From Bacillota bacterium (GTDB lineage Bacteria > Bacillota > Clostridia > Peptostreptococcales > Anaerovoracaceae), in the NCBI GenBank assembly GCA_016302545.1, contig JAEDNK010000006.1:1-25742 (forward strand): 25,742 nt of DNA, given 5' to 3'. The notes under the pieces are model-generated. The model searched no databases and was not told where the DNA came from. It saw only the letters and a program-made list of their open reading frames with translations. Positions 14,256 to 22,328 of this stretch are shown one piece after another. Both the position numbers and the translations under genes were made by a program. How positions within the stretch are numbered: position 1 is the first letter of the stretch; each line of letters begins with the position of its first letter.

Positions 14256-14749
14256 TATTGTACCTCCTGTGCAGGGTCCGGAATTTTACACACGTCAACC
14301 CAGCCTATGGCTCCGGAATACCTGTAAAGCTCTTCGCATGTAAGCTCTATGGCGCTGTTTGCGCTGCCGCAGGCAGGAAAGACGGTATCAAACCTCTTAA
14401 GTGATTCGTCACAGTATATTTTTACCGCAGGATTTTCGATGGAGAAAGCGCATACTCCGCCGATGGCGTGGCCTGTAAACTCCACAACTTCTTCCGCAGT
14501 GAGCATCTTGGCCTTCTGTCCGAAGGTATCCTTGAATTTGCGGTTATCTATCTTGGTATCTCCTGCAGTCTGAATGAGGATGCAGCCGGTTTCTCCGTCC
14601 TTAAAGGAAAGGGTTTTGCATATTCTGGCTCCCTCCACACCAACTGCCTTTGCTGCCAAATCCACAGTTGCGCTGGACACATCGAATTCCAGAATCCTGT
14701 CCTCTATTCCAAACTGTCTGAAATATTCTCTTACTTTTTCTATAGCCAT
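14255..14749 (-). CDS. YbaK/EbsC-family aminoacyl-tRNA deacylase
   Basis: The 164-residue protein belongs to the YbaK/ProX editing fold, whose members remove wrongly attached amino acids (such as Cys or Ala from tRNA-Pro) from tRNA in trans. Supporting features are the pattern AKAVGVEGARICKTLSF, the central DTKIDNRKFKDTFG with its lysine, and the G-rich GHAIGGVCAFS followed by FPACGSANSAIEL. The exact substrate cannot be read from the sequence. The ATG at 14749 has AGAGGT 7 bases upstream and is preferred over the GTG three codons earlier. It is the first gene of the operon read from the promoter at 14785-14813 and overlaps the yitT-like start by one base. Confidence 0.87.
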   Translation of the reverse strand: MAIEKVREYFRQFGIEDRILEFDVSSATVDLAAKAVGVEGARICKTLSFKDGETGCILIQTAGDTKIDNRKFKDTFGQKAKMLTAEEVVEFTGHAIGGVCAFSIENPAVKIYCDESLKRFDTVFPACGSANSAIELTCEELYRYSGAIGWVDVCKIPDPAQEVQ

Positions 14750-14784
14750 TTTAAGCACCTCTTTTTGTTGTCTTTCGGTCTATT

Positions 14785-14813
14785 ATTATACAACTCTTTT
14801 AATTTTCCGTCAA
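14785..14813 (-). promoter_or_regulatory. Promoter of the ybaK/yitT/uvrBA/pncB operon
   Basis: On minus, TTGACG (14813-14808) and a perfect TATAAT (14790-14785) are 17 bp apart. This is one of the strongest promoters in the window and would drive about 7.7 kb of genes. No LexA-type box was recognised around it. Confidence 0.85.
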
Positions 14814-14828
14814 ATTTACCCGCCGTCG

Positions 14829-14854
14829 CACATATTTATGTGTAATTTCACATA
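14829..14854. promoter_or_regulatory. Palindromic operator-like element between divergent promoters
   Basis: Three hexamer half-sites lie in a row: CACATA (14829-14834), TATGTG (14837-14842) and CACATA (14849-14854). The first two form a palindrome with 2 bp between them, and the last two form the opposite palindrome with 6 bp between them. The element ends 5 bp before the -35 of the transporter gene and starts 15 bp upstream of the -35 of the uvr operon, so one regulator could control both. Confidence 0.5.
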
Positions 14855-14859
14855 TGGAA

Positions 14860-14888
14860 TTGACTTTCTTTGTTTTTTCTGATAAAAT
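14860..14888 (+). promoter_or_regulatory. Promoter of the NSS transporter gene
   Basis: TTGACT (14860-14865) and TAAAAT (14883-14888) are 17 bp apart. The transcript would have a leader of about 45 bases before the ATG, with AGGAGG 8 bases upstream of the start. Confidence 0.85.
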
Positions 14889-14938
14889 AGCAACAGTATT
14901 TTTATTTTTATTTTTCATGTGTTTAGGAGGACTTATAA

Positions 14939-16345
14939 ATGGGACACAAACATGGCGAAAGCCACAAGGGCCAATTCGGTTCTAATTTTGGTTTCCTTAT
15001 GGCAGCTATAGGCTCTGCCGTAGGTCTCGGAAACCTTTGGGGTTTTCCTTACAAGATGGGAGCAAACGGCGGTTTCGCTTTCCTGCTTCTCTACCTTGTT
15101 CTCGTTGTTTTCGTGGGATACGTTATTCTGGTATCCGAGCTGGCGCTGGGCCGCAGCACAGGCAAAGGCGTTATCGGAGCTTACAGAGCTTTATCGGAAA
15201 AGTACACCTTTATCGGTTGGATGGAGGTAATCGCACCTTGGCTGATTTTATCTTTCTACTCCATGCTGGGCGGTTACTGTATCAAATACGCCATCGCTAA
15301 CTTAGGCGACCTATTCGGCGCAAGCTGGGGCGTAGGCGGCATGGACAGCGGAGAATTTTTCGGCGCATTTACTTCGGACATGCTTCAGACGGTGATTTTC
15401 TCCCTTATCTTCGTATTGCTTACGGTGATTATCGTAGTAAGGGGTGTATCCGGCGGTATCGAAAAGTTTACCACCATCGCAATGCCTGCATTGTTCGTAA
15501 TGCTGGTTATCATAATAATAAGAAGCGTTACTCTTCCGGGCGCATCGGAGGGGCTTGCCTTCATGTTTAAGCCTAACTGGGAAGCCTTTGAGGGTGCAGG
15601 CTGGATAAGAGTTCTGGCAGTAGCGGGAGGTCAGATGTTCTTCTCCCTGTCGCTGGGTATGTCCATCATGGTTACCTACGGTTCATACCTTCCTAAGGAG
15701 CAAAATCTGGAAAGAAGCGCTCTGGTTATTCCTTTTGCCGATACTCTGGTTGCCATCATGGCAGGTCTTGCTACCATGCCGGCGGTATTCGCTATGGGTC
15801 TTAAACCGGGTGCAGGTCCGGGATTACTCTTCGTAACCCTTCAGACTGTATTTGACAGTATGGGAGCTGTAGGTCCGTTCTTCGGCTTCCTCATGTACGC
15901 TCTGGTATTCATAGCCGCTATCACCTCATCAATTTCACTTCTTGAGGGTACTGTTGCAGTTGTAATGGACAGATACATCGAAAAAGGCAAGAAATTCAAC
16001 AGAAAGACTATAACCACCCTTATGGGATTATCCATAGCCGTTACAGCTTCTCTTGTTTCTCTGGACGGTCTGGGTGCCAACGGCTTCCCTCAGTTCTTCG
16101 GACAGGGCTGCTGGCTGGACGCTATCGACCTTATCGCAGAAGGTATTCTGATGCCTCTTGGCGCATGCTACATGGCTATCGTAATACCTACCTCCCTTGT
16201 TGACAACGAAGCTACCTTAAACGGTGCTCAGTTTAAGACTAAGAAATTCTATGATTTCTGTATCAAATTTATCGCTCCGATAATGATGGTACTGGTTCTG
16301 CTGGGACAGATGGACGGCTTCTTCGGTCTGGGAATGTTCGGCTAA
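14939..16345 (+). CDS. Neurotransmitter:sodium symporter (NSS/SNF) family transporter
   Basis: The 468-residue polytopic membrane protein is of LeuT fold. These carriers move amino acids or related solutes into the cell with sodium. The N-terminal signature (residues 24-46: GSAVGLGNLWGFPYKMG followed by ANGGFA) forms the unwound helix 1 that binds sodium and substrate. Helix 3, 6 and 8 elements are present, including SFYSMLGGY and SLSLGMSIMVTYGSYL. About 11 helices are seen, as is common in bacterial members such as MhsT relatives. The N-terminus MGHKHGESHKG is rich in histidine. The substrate is not predictable. It is a monocistronic unit with its own promoter and terminator, next to an operator-like palindrome. 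Confidence 0.94.
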   Translation: MGHKHGESHKGQFGSNFGFLMAAIGSAVGLGNLWGFPYKMGANGGFAFLLLYLVLVVFVGYVILVSELALGRSTGKGVIGAYRALSEKYTFIGWMEVIAPWLILSFYSMLGGYCIKYAIANLGDLFGASWGVGGMDSGEFFGAFTSDMLQTVIFSLIFVLLTVIIVVRGVSGGIEKFTTIAMPALFVMLVIIIIRSVTLPGASEGLAFMFKPNWEAFEGAGWIRVLAVAGGQMFFSLSLGMSIMVTYGSYLPKEQNLERSALVIPFADTLVAIMAGLATMPAVFAMGLKPGAGPGLLFVTLQTVFDSMGAVGPFFGFLMYALVFIAAITSSISLLEGTVAVVMDRYIEKGKKFNRKTITTLMGLSIAVTASLVSLDGLGANGFPQFFGQGCWLDAIDLIAEGILMPLGACYMAIVIPTSLVDNEATLNGAQFKTKKFYDFCIKFIAPIMMVLVLLGQMDGFFGLGMFG

Positions 16346-16358
16346 AACAAGCACGCTA

Positions 16359-16404
16359 AAGGCGGTGCCGCATCCTCTTCGGATGGCGCACCGCCTCTTT
16401 TTTT
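16359..16404 (+). terminator. Strong terminator after the NSS transporter gene
   Basis: GGCGGTGC (16361-16368) pairs with GCACCGCC (16387-16394), and CATCC (16371-16375) with GGATG (16381-16385), around a TCTTC loop. A run of seven T follows. On minus the following run is only CTTTAG, so it is weaker for the convergent gene. Confidence 0.92.
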
Positions 16405-16425
16405 ATCAGTATTCCAGCTTTAAGG

Positions 16426-18849
16426 CTATTTTACGGTTCTTGATGCCTTGCCGGAGTATGAGGTGTAAACCTTTTCTCCGTCGATAGTCACATAGCCGCG
16501 TGCTTTGTAGTAATACTTCTTGCCGCTCTTTACGGAAGTGTTGGTGTACTTGTCGCTCTTCGGGGTGGAAATCGGCTTCTTGCCGTAGCCTGAGTTTTTC
16601 TTCAGGGAGCGGTAGATTTCAACTCCGTCAAGCTTGATATCGCTTGGGTTTTTCCATGTAAGCCGGATACCCTTCTTTCCTGACTTGGTATTGACAAGCT
16701 TGGAGCTGAGTTTCAGCTTTATCTGCTTTACCGCTGCCTTCTGTGCTGCGATTGCAGCGTCTGCTTCCTCTTCCGGCATCACCGCATAGGCAGAAAAGTG
16801 TCCTGTAGTAAAGGTGTAGGTGCCGTCTGCGTTAAGCTTTCCTGCAACCTTATGATAGTGACCCTGTCCGTCTATGTATACGCACACTACCTTTTTGTTG
16901 GAAAGTGACTTCTGAACGTTTACGGTAACGCTTACGCTGCCGCCCTTGAAGTCGGAAATGGTTTTGCCCTCCGAAGTAACAACCTTAAGCTCGTAATGAA
17001 CCTCCTTGGCAGCCTCTTTGACCTTTTCAGCTGCAATGCTCACGGTTTCTGCTTTACCTGCCGTTTCTGAATGCGTCTGTGCTGCAACGGCTTCCGCTGC
17101 CTTGTTATCCAGCTTAACCTCAGCTACATCTGTCTTGATTACGATATCCGCATTGGTCTTGTCGGCGATTTTCTGTAAAGTCTCGACAGGAAGAGCGACC
17201 TCTGATGACTTCACGCTTAAAGCTGCAGAGGTGTTCTTTGTCACTGCACTGATTACGATTTCCTCGGATTTCCCTGATACGGCTGTTTCCACCAGCTTGT
17301 CGGCTGTGGTCTGATCCACGGTGGTGGTAGTCTGACCGCCTTGGCTTGTGGTGCTTCCGGAAAGGTCTGCTGTGGTGGTAGTGCCGGACTGGGTCGGCTC
17401 CTCCGGTTTCTGAGTTTCGGCAGGAGGGACAGCAGCACCTCCTCCGCCTCCGCCACCTCCTGCAGGTGGAGCAACAGTTCCGCCACCGCCGCCACCGCCT
17501 GACGGTGGAGTAACGGTGCCGCCGCCTGTGCCGCCTGACGGTGGAATAACGGTTTCGTCGCCTGTACCCGGCTTAGTCGGAGTTTCCGGCTCGGCAGGCT
17601 CCTTATATGATGTCTCCGTCCACAGTTTCCTTGCGTCCGTGTTTATGCTTCCGTCTCTGCGAAGTCCTTTGGTCATGGTCTTGCCGCCCCCTGTTCTGTC
17701 AGGTCTTCCCGCCGGCAGCAGAGATGAATTGTCACACATTCCTCCACAGGAAATATCCAGGGTGAAGTAGTCCGACTTTCCGGAAAAGCCCTGATACATT
17801 TCCAGCTTGCTTGCCTTAAGACCGCCCGCTGCCAATACAGAGCCGGTGGATGCCCAGTTTATATCAGAGGTTCCGCCGTATGTTATGTCTAAGAATTTTA
17901 TGGTAAAGTCGTATGCGTCAGCGGCAAATTTTCTCTGCAAATCTTCAATGCTCGTGTATTTGCCTTGGGTACGCCTGTATATAGTCTGGCTGAGAGAGTA
18001 CCCGTCGGCTAAATCCAGCACTATGGCGTCCAGTCCCTTTGCGATATTGTCGGCGGTAACGGTATCCGTACTGCCTCCTGCAAGGTGTCCCAAATAGAGA
18101 CATGCGATGTACCCTTGGGCATAGGCTTCGTATCCTAACCAATAAAATTTATCCAGCCATGCGGTCATATTTTTTTTTCCGTCCTCGCTTAAGCGTGAAT
18201 CATAATATCCAAGCGCCTCACTACAATAATTTATACCCCCGCCTACGGTCTGGCATATTCCCTCGTAAAACCATCTCGGAAATTCGTCTACATATTCCGT
18301 AAAGCCGTTTCCATGCCATACTCTGTCTGCCAGCATTCCGGCGGAAACAGCGTCAAACATGACAGCGTGCATCATCTCGTGGGTAAGGGAACCAAAAAAT
18401 GCACCCGTATCACCCTTCACATCCACCTTGCCATCATCCGTCTTGTTAAGCGCTGCCATATTGATGCTCAGCTTATATTCTTTGCCGTTAGAGGTCACAC
18501 TTGCCAGCTCGGCTTTGCTGTTGTCTTTGTATACCAGCTCCAACCCTATCTTCATGCCCTCCGCTGAAGGCCTTGCAAAGGTAAACTTCTGCGTTATGCC
18601 GTAGAGCACCCGCGGCACATATTCATTCTTTAAATTTACTGCGAACTCCTTCAATGCCTCCGCTGAGAACTTTCCATTGCAGGCGTCAGCCCACTGCTGA
18701 TAAAGCTCATCGTTCAAGGTCGCCTCAGACTGGCCTGCGGCAGCATTAACGGTATAGCCTGCTGTGTCTGCATATGCCGTTCCTATAGCTGAAGTCATGA
18801 CCATGCTCAGGCAGAGCAAGGTCAGTATTAACTGTTTAATTCGTCTCAT
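16426..18849 (-). CDS. Secreted HExxH (gluzincin-like) putative metalloprotease with Gly/Pro linker and FN3-like tail
   Basis: The 807-residue protein starts with a signal peptide (cleavage probably after AYA, residue 27). The N-terminal domain has HEMMH (157-161) and, 35 residues on, WFYEG (193-197) with E196 as a likely third zinc ligand: the gluzincin layout. A Pro/Gly/Thr-rich linker with PPSGG-type repeats and runs of 7-8 glycines spans about 420-510. A region rich in Ala, Lys and Val follows (about 515-690), then an FN3-like C-terminal domain (about 710-807, with LTWKNPSDIKLDGVEIYRS). No LPXTG or other wall anchor is seen, so it is probably released or held by charge. Substrate unknown. 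It has its own promoter. Confidence 0.75.
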   Translation of the reverse strand: MRRIKQLILTLLCLSMVMTSAIGTAYADTAGYTVNAAAGQSEATLNDELYQQWADACNGKFSAEALKEFAVNLKNEYVPRVLYGITQKFTFARPSAEGMKIGLELVYKDNSKAELASVTSNGKEYKLSINMAALNKTDDGKVDVKGDTGAFFGSLTHEMMHAVMFDAVSAGMLADRVWHGNGFTEYVDEFPRWFYEGICQTVGGGINYCSEALGYYDSRLSEDGKKNMTAWLDKFYWLGYEAYAQGYIACLYLGHLAGGSTDTVTADNIAKGLDAIVLDLADGYSLSQTIYRRTQGKYTSIEDLQRKFAADAYDFTIKFLDITYGGTSDINWASTGSVLAAGGLKASKLEMYQGFSGKSDYFTLDISCGGMCDNSSLLPAGRPDRTGGGKTMTKGLRRDGSINTDARKLWTETSYKEPAEPETPTKPGTGDETVIPPSGGTGGGTVTPPSGGGGGGGTVAPPAGGGGGGGGAAVPPAETQKPEEPTQSGTTTTADLSGSTTSQGGQTTTTVDQTTADKLVETAVSGKSEEIVISAVTKNTSAALSVKSSEVALPVETLQKIADKTNADIVIKTDVAEVKLDNKAAEAVAAQTHSETAGKAETVSIAAEKVKEAAKEVHYELKVVTSEGKTISDFKGGSVSVTVNVQKSLSNKKVVCVYIDGQGHYHKVAGKLNADGTYTFTTGHFSAYAVMPEEEADAAIAAQKAAVKQIKLKLSSKLVNTKSGKKGIRLTWKNPSDIKLDGVEIYRSLKKNSGYGKKPISTPKSDKYTNTSVKSGKKYYYKARGYVTIDGEKVYTSYSGKASRTVK

Positions 18850-18913
18850 AATCCTATCCCTTTCTGTAACTTGTTCTATGTTTTTTGCTTATTTATTTTC
18901 AGTATATTGGATA

Positions 18914-18942
18914 ATTTTACTTCAAAATCAACCCGAAGTCAA
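18914..18942 (-). promoter_or_regulatory. Promoter of the secreted HExxH protein
   Basis: On minus, TTGACT (18942-18937) and TAAAAT (18919-18914) are 17 bp apart, the same two boxes and spacing as in the NSS transporter promoter. The start codon is 64 bp downstream. No clear terminator for the upstream K+ channel gene separates the units. Confidence 0.8.
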
Positions 18943-18968
18943 GGCACATTCTGCACTTTTTTTATCCA

Positions 18969-19826
18969 TTATGGCAGCCTCTTGCCGCAGTAAGGGCAGT
19001 AGCTGTACTCCTCTGCAGCCTTTGCTTCCTCCGCCCTTCTCTCTTCCTCAGCAAAGGCCGTATCCCTTATAACTCCTTCCACCACTGCTTTTTCCCGCAC
19101 GATGGATACCTGCTCCATAAATCCCGCCGAGAGAATACCTGTGGGGATGGCTACGATACCCACGCCGAGAAAGGTCAGCAGCGTTCCGCATACCTTTCCT
19201 GCCAGAGTTACCGGAACGATATCTCCGTAGCCTACGGTAAGCAATGTGTTCGCCGCCCACCAGAAACCGGAAAAAGCGTTTGCAAAGTCTTCCGGCTGGG
19301 CCTCATGCTCCAGATTGTACATCATAAGCGACGCTGCAACCATGAGTATGAAAACTATAAATATGGAGGAAAGAAGCTGCCCCTGCTTTTTCTTTATTAC
19401 ATCCCCTATAACCCTGAGAGGGTCTGCATAATGATGTATTCTGAACACCCTGAGAATTCTGATTATCCGGAACATTCTCAGTGCACCTCCTCCTGAGGAT
19501 ACAAGGAAAGGCAAACAGGAAAGCAGGTCTACAAGTCCCGCCCATGAAAAAATAAATTTAAAACGCGCCCGCACAGGACTGATTCCCTCATATAGATAAT
19601 CTGCCGTCCACACTCTCAGCACATAGTCTGCGGCAAAGAAAACCACAGTCACACATTCAACAGCCCATATAATTCCCTCATAGGGGTCCGCCTGTGGAAA
19701 TGTATCGAATATGGCGATAAAAATATTGACTGCAACCGCAATCACCAGCGAAATATCGTATGCTCTGCTTGGAAAGTCCGAAAGATTTCCCACCTGAATA
19801 ATTGTAAAAACTCTCTTTCTGCTCAT
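18969..19826 (-). CDS. Voltage-gated potassium channel (Kv type) with C-terminal CxxC
   Basis: The 285-residue membrane protein has six helices. The voltage-sensor helix S4 carries regularly spaced arginines (RMFRIIRILRVFRIHHY). The selectivity filter is TVGYGD (197-202), specific for potassium, in FWWAANTLLTVGYGDIVPVT. The cytosolic tail is a charged Ala/Glu-rich helix (about 240-275) that ends in YCPYCGKRLP, a half zinc ribbon. No RCK domain is fused. ATG 19826 is chosen because AGAGGT lies 7 bases upstream, overlapping the stop of the preceding gene; a GTG three codons earlier is an alternative. It is the last gene of the run bofA to K+ channel, so it may share transcription with the surface-acylation genes. 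Confidence 0.9.
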   Translation of the reverse strand: MSRKRVFTIIQVGNLSDFPSRAYDISLVIAVAVNIFIAIFDTFPQADPYEGIIWAVECVTVVFFAADYVLRVWTADYLYEGISPVRARFKFIFSWAGLVDLLSCLPFLVSSGGGALRMFRIIRILRVFRIHHYADPLRVIGDVIKKKQGQLLSSIFIVFILMVAASLMMYNLEHEAQPEDFANAFSGFWWAANTLLTVGYGDIVPVTLAGKVCGTLLTFLGVGIVAIPTGILSAGFMEQVSIVREKAVVEGVIRDTAFAEEERRAEEAKAAEEYSYCPYCGKRLP

Positions 19827-19831
19827 AAAAA

Positions 19832-20950
19832 TCACCTCTTAAGGGTATAGCTGTCATTTAAAAGTGTCGTTCCGTACATAAAAAGAACATCCTGGCTATC
19901 AAATTCAACAAACTGCTTCAGATAGGACCAGTTAATATATCTGAGGTCCACCAGGGTAATCCTTGCATAATCCGAGAGAAGAAGGGGCACAAGACTGCTG
20001 CCGAAGGAATCACGGAAAATAATCAGTTCTCTGTCTGTCTTTGATGCCGCCATAGGGTTTTCAACCGTTATCAGCGCTGTTGCCCCTGAGAGGAACACAT
20101 CATAGGGGTCCTTTCCCTTAAGCCTGTCAAGGTCGTAAACCTTTCCTTCCTCGTTGGTTTCAAAGTTAAATGTACTGCAGCCTTCAATTGTCTCGTCAGT
20201 CATATAATATAACGGTTCAGCCTTGAGTGCAAGCCCCGACTGACCCTTGTACACACCTTGGAAGCTGTCTGTCGCTGTCTCCTGTTTCAGCTCATCAAGC
20301 CCTGATAATTCAAGTCCCATAGCCTTTCCCACAGCCTCTGCAACAGAAAGAAGCTTTTCCTGTCTCCAGTGAAGATCCGTCTTATAGTAGCTGTCCGCAT
20401 CCAAAGCCCCTGTCAAATCGATGTATCTGGCATAATCCATCTCATTTATTACCTGTACAAACATCCTATCATAGTCAATGGATGGTATTCCTGCTTCGCC
20501 GGCAAGATAATATCCCTTGTCAGGAATTACAGCAGTGAAAATCCTACCTTCCGAATCCGTTTGTGTGCCTCTGATATATTCTTCGTATATCATACGAAAA
20601 ATATCGGTGGCATTGGTCACGGATTTTTCGCTGTAAGGATACAGGATTTTGGCAGCATGTCCGTTTTCTATATAAATGTCATTGTTGTCTTTTTTCATAA
20701 AGAGACCGTATTCTGCCAGCGCTTTAAGGTTTCTGAAGGTCTCCCTCAGCGGGAACTGATCCGCAGTGTATTTTTCCACATCGGATTCCAGCTGGCCGCT
20801 TAGCAGGTTCTCCGTGGATATTTCGGGTTTCTGTGCCAGAGGTCTCCTCTCACTTTCAGAAAACTCCTTGTCAGGCATCAGCCAGCATGCCCCTGAGATA
20901 AGAAAGAAAACTCCCGCAATTATAATCAGCTTTATATTTTTAACTTTCAT
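19832..20950 (-). CDS. AlgJ/AlgX-like (DHHW) surface O-acetylation protein
   Basis: The 372-residue protein has an N-terminal membrane anchor (about 7-24) and an extracytoplasmic SGNH-hydrolase-like domain. The diagnostic DLHW box (192-195, in KTDLHWRQEK) supplies the Asp-His pair, and S315 in FRDSFGSSL is the probable nucleophile. In AlgJ/AlgX and related pairs, this protein transfers acetyl groups received from an MBOAT partner to a polysaccharide. Here the MBOAT gene is immediately upstream (19 bp gap), and a GGGAGG site precedes the ATG. The polymer that is modified is unknown. Both catalytic elements appear intact. Function by family and context. Confidence 0.87.
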   Translation of the reverse strand: MKVKNIKLIIIAGVFFLISGACWLMPDKEFSESERRPLAQKPEISTENLLSGQLESDVEKYTADQFPLRETFRNLKALAEYGLFMKKDNNDIYIENGHAAKILYPYSEKSVTNATDIFRMIYEEYIRGTQTDSEGRIFTAVIPDKGYYLAGEAGIPSIDYDRMFVQVINEMDYARYIDLTGALDADSYYKTDLHWRQEKLLSVAEAVGKAMGLELSGLDELKQETATDSFQGVYKGQSGLALKAEPLYYMTDETIEGCSTFNFETNEEGKVYDLDRLKGKDPYDVFLSGATALITVENPMAASKTDRELIIFRDSFGSSLVPLLLSDYARITLVDLRYINWSYLKQFVEFDSQDVLFMYGTTLLNDSYTLKR

Positions 20951-20969
20951 TTTCCCACCTCCCTACACG

Positions 20970-22307
20970 CTAAAACCTGAAATACAGGAACGGATTGAAT
21001 GAACCGTCCGCCAGGTATGCTGTAACCAGCAGCAACAGTATAACAACCGCAGCAGGTTTAAGCTGCTGGGCATACTTTATTTCTGCAAGCTTCTTCGATA
21101 CAGGCATCGAAGCAATAATTCCTGCAATAAACAGTACACCGAAGCTCCTGATATAGTAGCGGCTTATGGTATTTATCAGGGGAACAGCCGCCCCGCTGCC
21201 GGAAAAGCCAAACATGGCTCCTATATAACACAGGGCATCCGCCATTGTATCCCCATTGAATATAACCATGCTGAAGAGCACGAGGACTATAGTGTAGATG
21301 TGAGCGGCCCAGCCCGGAAGCTTGTCCAGCAGTCTGCCAATCCAAAGCTTCTCAGCCATAAGCAGCAGTCCGAAATAAAGTCCCCATACCAGAAATGTCC
21401 AATTCACACCATGCCACATTCCGGTAAGCGCCCATACAACAAAAATATTGAAAATCCAGCGCCCGCGTCCCACTCTGTTGCCGCCCAGAGGAATATACAC
21501 ATATTCTCTGAACCAGCCTCCCAAAGTCATATGCCACCTGCGCCAGAACTCCGTTATACTCTTTGAAATAAACGGATAATTGAAGTTCTCCGGAAAAGAG
21601 AATCCAAAAATTCTTCCTAAACCGATAGCCATGTCACTGTAGCCGCTGAAGTCAAAGTATATCTGCATAGAAAATGCCAGTGCATATGCCCAGTAGAACA
21701 TTACCGACCTTTCATCGGCAGCAGTCCCCTGAAAAACGGATACGAACTGCCCCAGATTGTTGGCCAGCAAAACCTTTTTAGCCAGCCCGAATATGAAGCG
21801 ACAGCTTCCCTCGTAGGCGTCCTCCGACGAGGTTCTTCTCATCTGTGGGTCCAGCCTGTCCTCCACTGAGGAATACACCACTATGGGTCCGGCTATCAGC
21901 TGGGGAAACATGGATACATACATGGCAAAGTCCTGCAGACTCTTCTGCGGTTTGATTTTTCCTCTTCTGAGATCTATGGTATAGCTCAGTATCTGGAAGG
22001 TATAAAAACTTATCCCTGCCGGCAGGACATTCCCAGCAAATCCGCCCTTGAACCATACTAAAAGTCCAAGACATATGGCCGCCGAAAGATAAAAGCAGCT
22101 TCTGTGCTTTGGAATCGCCAGTCCAAGGCCCCATGCGGCTGCAATGGTCAGCACCATCACAGGGAGCATATTTGGTTCACCGTATCCGTAAAAAAACAAA
22201 CTGGCCAGCAGCAGAACGCTATTGGCCATTTTTTTCGGAAGGATGAAATAGAGCAATATTACTGCCGGTAAGAAGTAATATAAAAAGGGTATGCTTGAAA
22301 AAATCAT
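20970..22307 (-). CDS. MBOAT-family O-acyltransferase (AlgI/DltB type)
   Basis: The 445-residue integral membrane protein has about ten helices. MBOAT enzymes pass acyl groups from a cytosolic donor across the membrane to an outside acceptor protein. The catalytic histidine is H299 in LTGMWHGVNW; the conserved FWRRWHMTLGGWF (254-266, with H259) and the IPLGGNR loop precede it. The set with the AlgJ-like gene downstream and a DUF4358-type lipoprotein upstream is a common Clostridia arrangement for surface polymer acetylation. It is not DltB, because no dltA/C/D genes are here. The start has GAGG 5 bases upstream; the gap to the lipoprotein gene is 21 bp. Confidence 0.93.
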   Translation of the reverse strand: MIFSSIPFLYYFLPAVILLYFILPKKMANSVLLLASLFFYGYGEPNMLPVMVLTIAAAWGLGLAIPKHRSCFYLSAAICLGLLVWFKGGFAGNVLPAGISFYTFQILSYTIDLRRGKIKPQKSLQDFAMYVSMFPQLIAGPIVVYSSVEDRLDPQMRRTSSEDAYEGSCRFIFGLAKKVLLANNLGQFVSVFQGTAADERSVMFYWAYALAFSMQIYFDFSGYSDMAIGLGRIFGFSFPENFNYPFISKSITEFWRRWHMTLGGWFREYVYIPLGGNRVGRGRWIFNIFVVWALTGMWHGVNWTFLVWGLYFGLLLMAEKLWIGRLLDKLPGWAAHIYTIVLVLFSMVIFNGDTMADALCYIGAMFGFSGSGAAVPLINTISRYYIRSFGVLFIAGIIASMPVSKKLAEIKYAQQLKPAAVVILLLLVTAYLADGSFNPFLYFRF

Positions 22308-22328
22308 CTTAACCTCACTCTGTCTCTC

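Noticed and set aside
11394..14813. A LexA-type SOS operator for the uvr operon.
   Set aside because: No convincing GAAC-N4-GTTC or similar box was seen near the promoter at 14785-14813 or before uvrB.
17253..17520. Repeats in the Gly/Pro linker of the secreted HExxH gene, considered as a CRISPR-like or mobile repeat.
   Set aside because: The repeats are in frame, irregular in length and encode PPSGG-type units. They are protein repeats.
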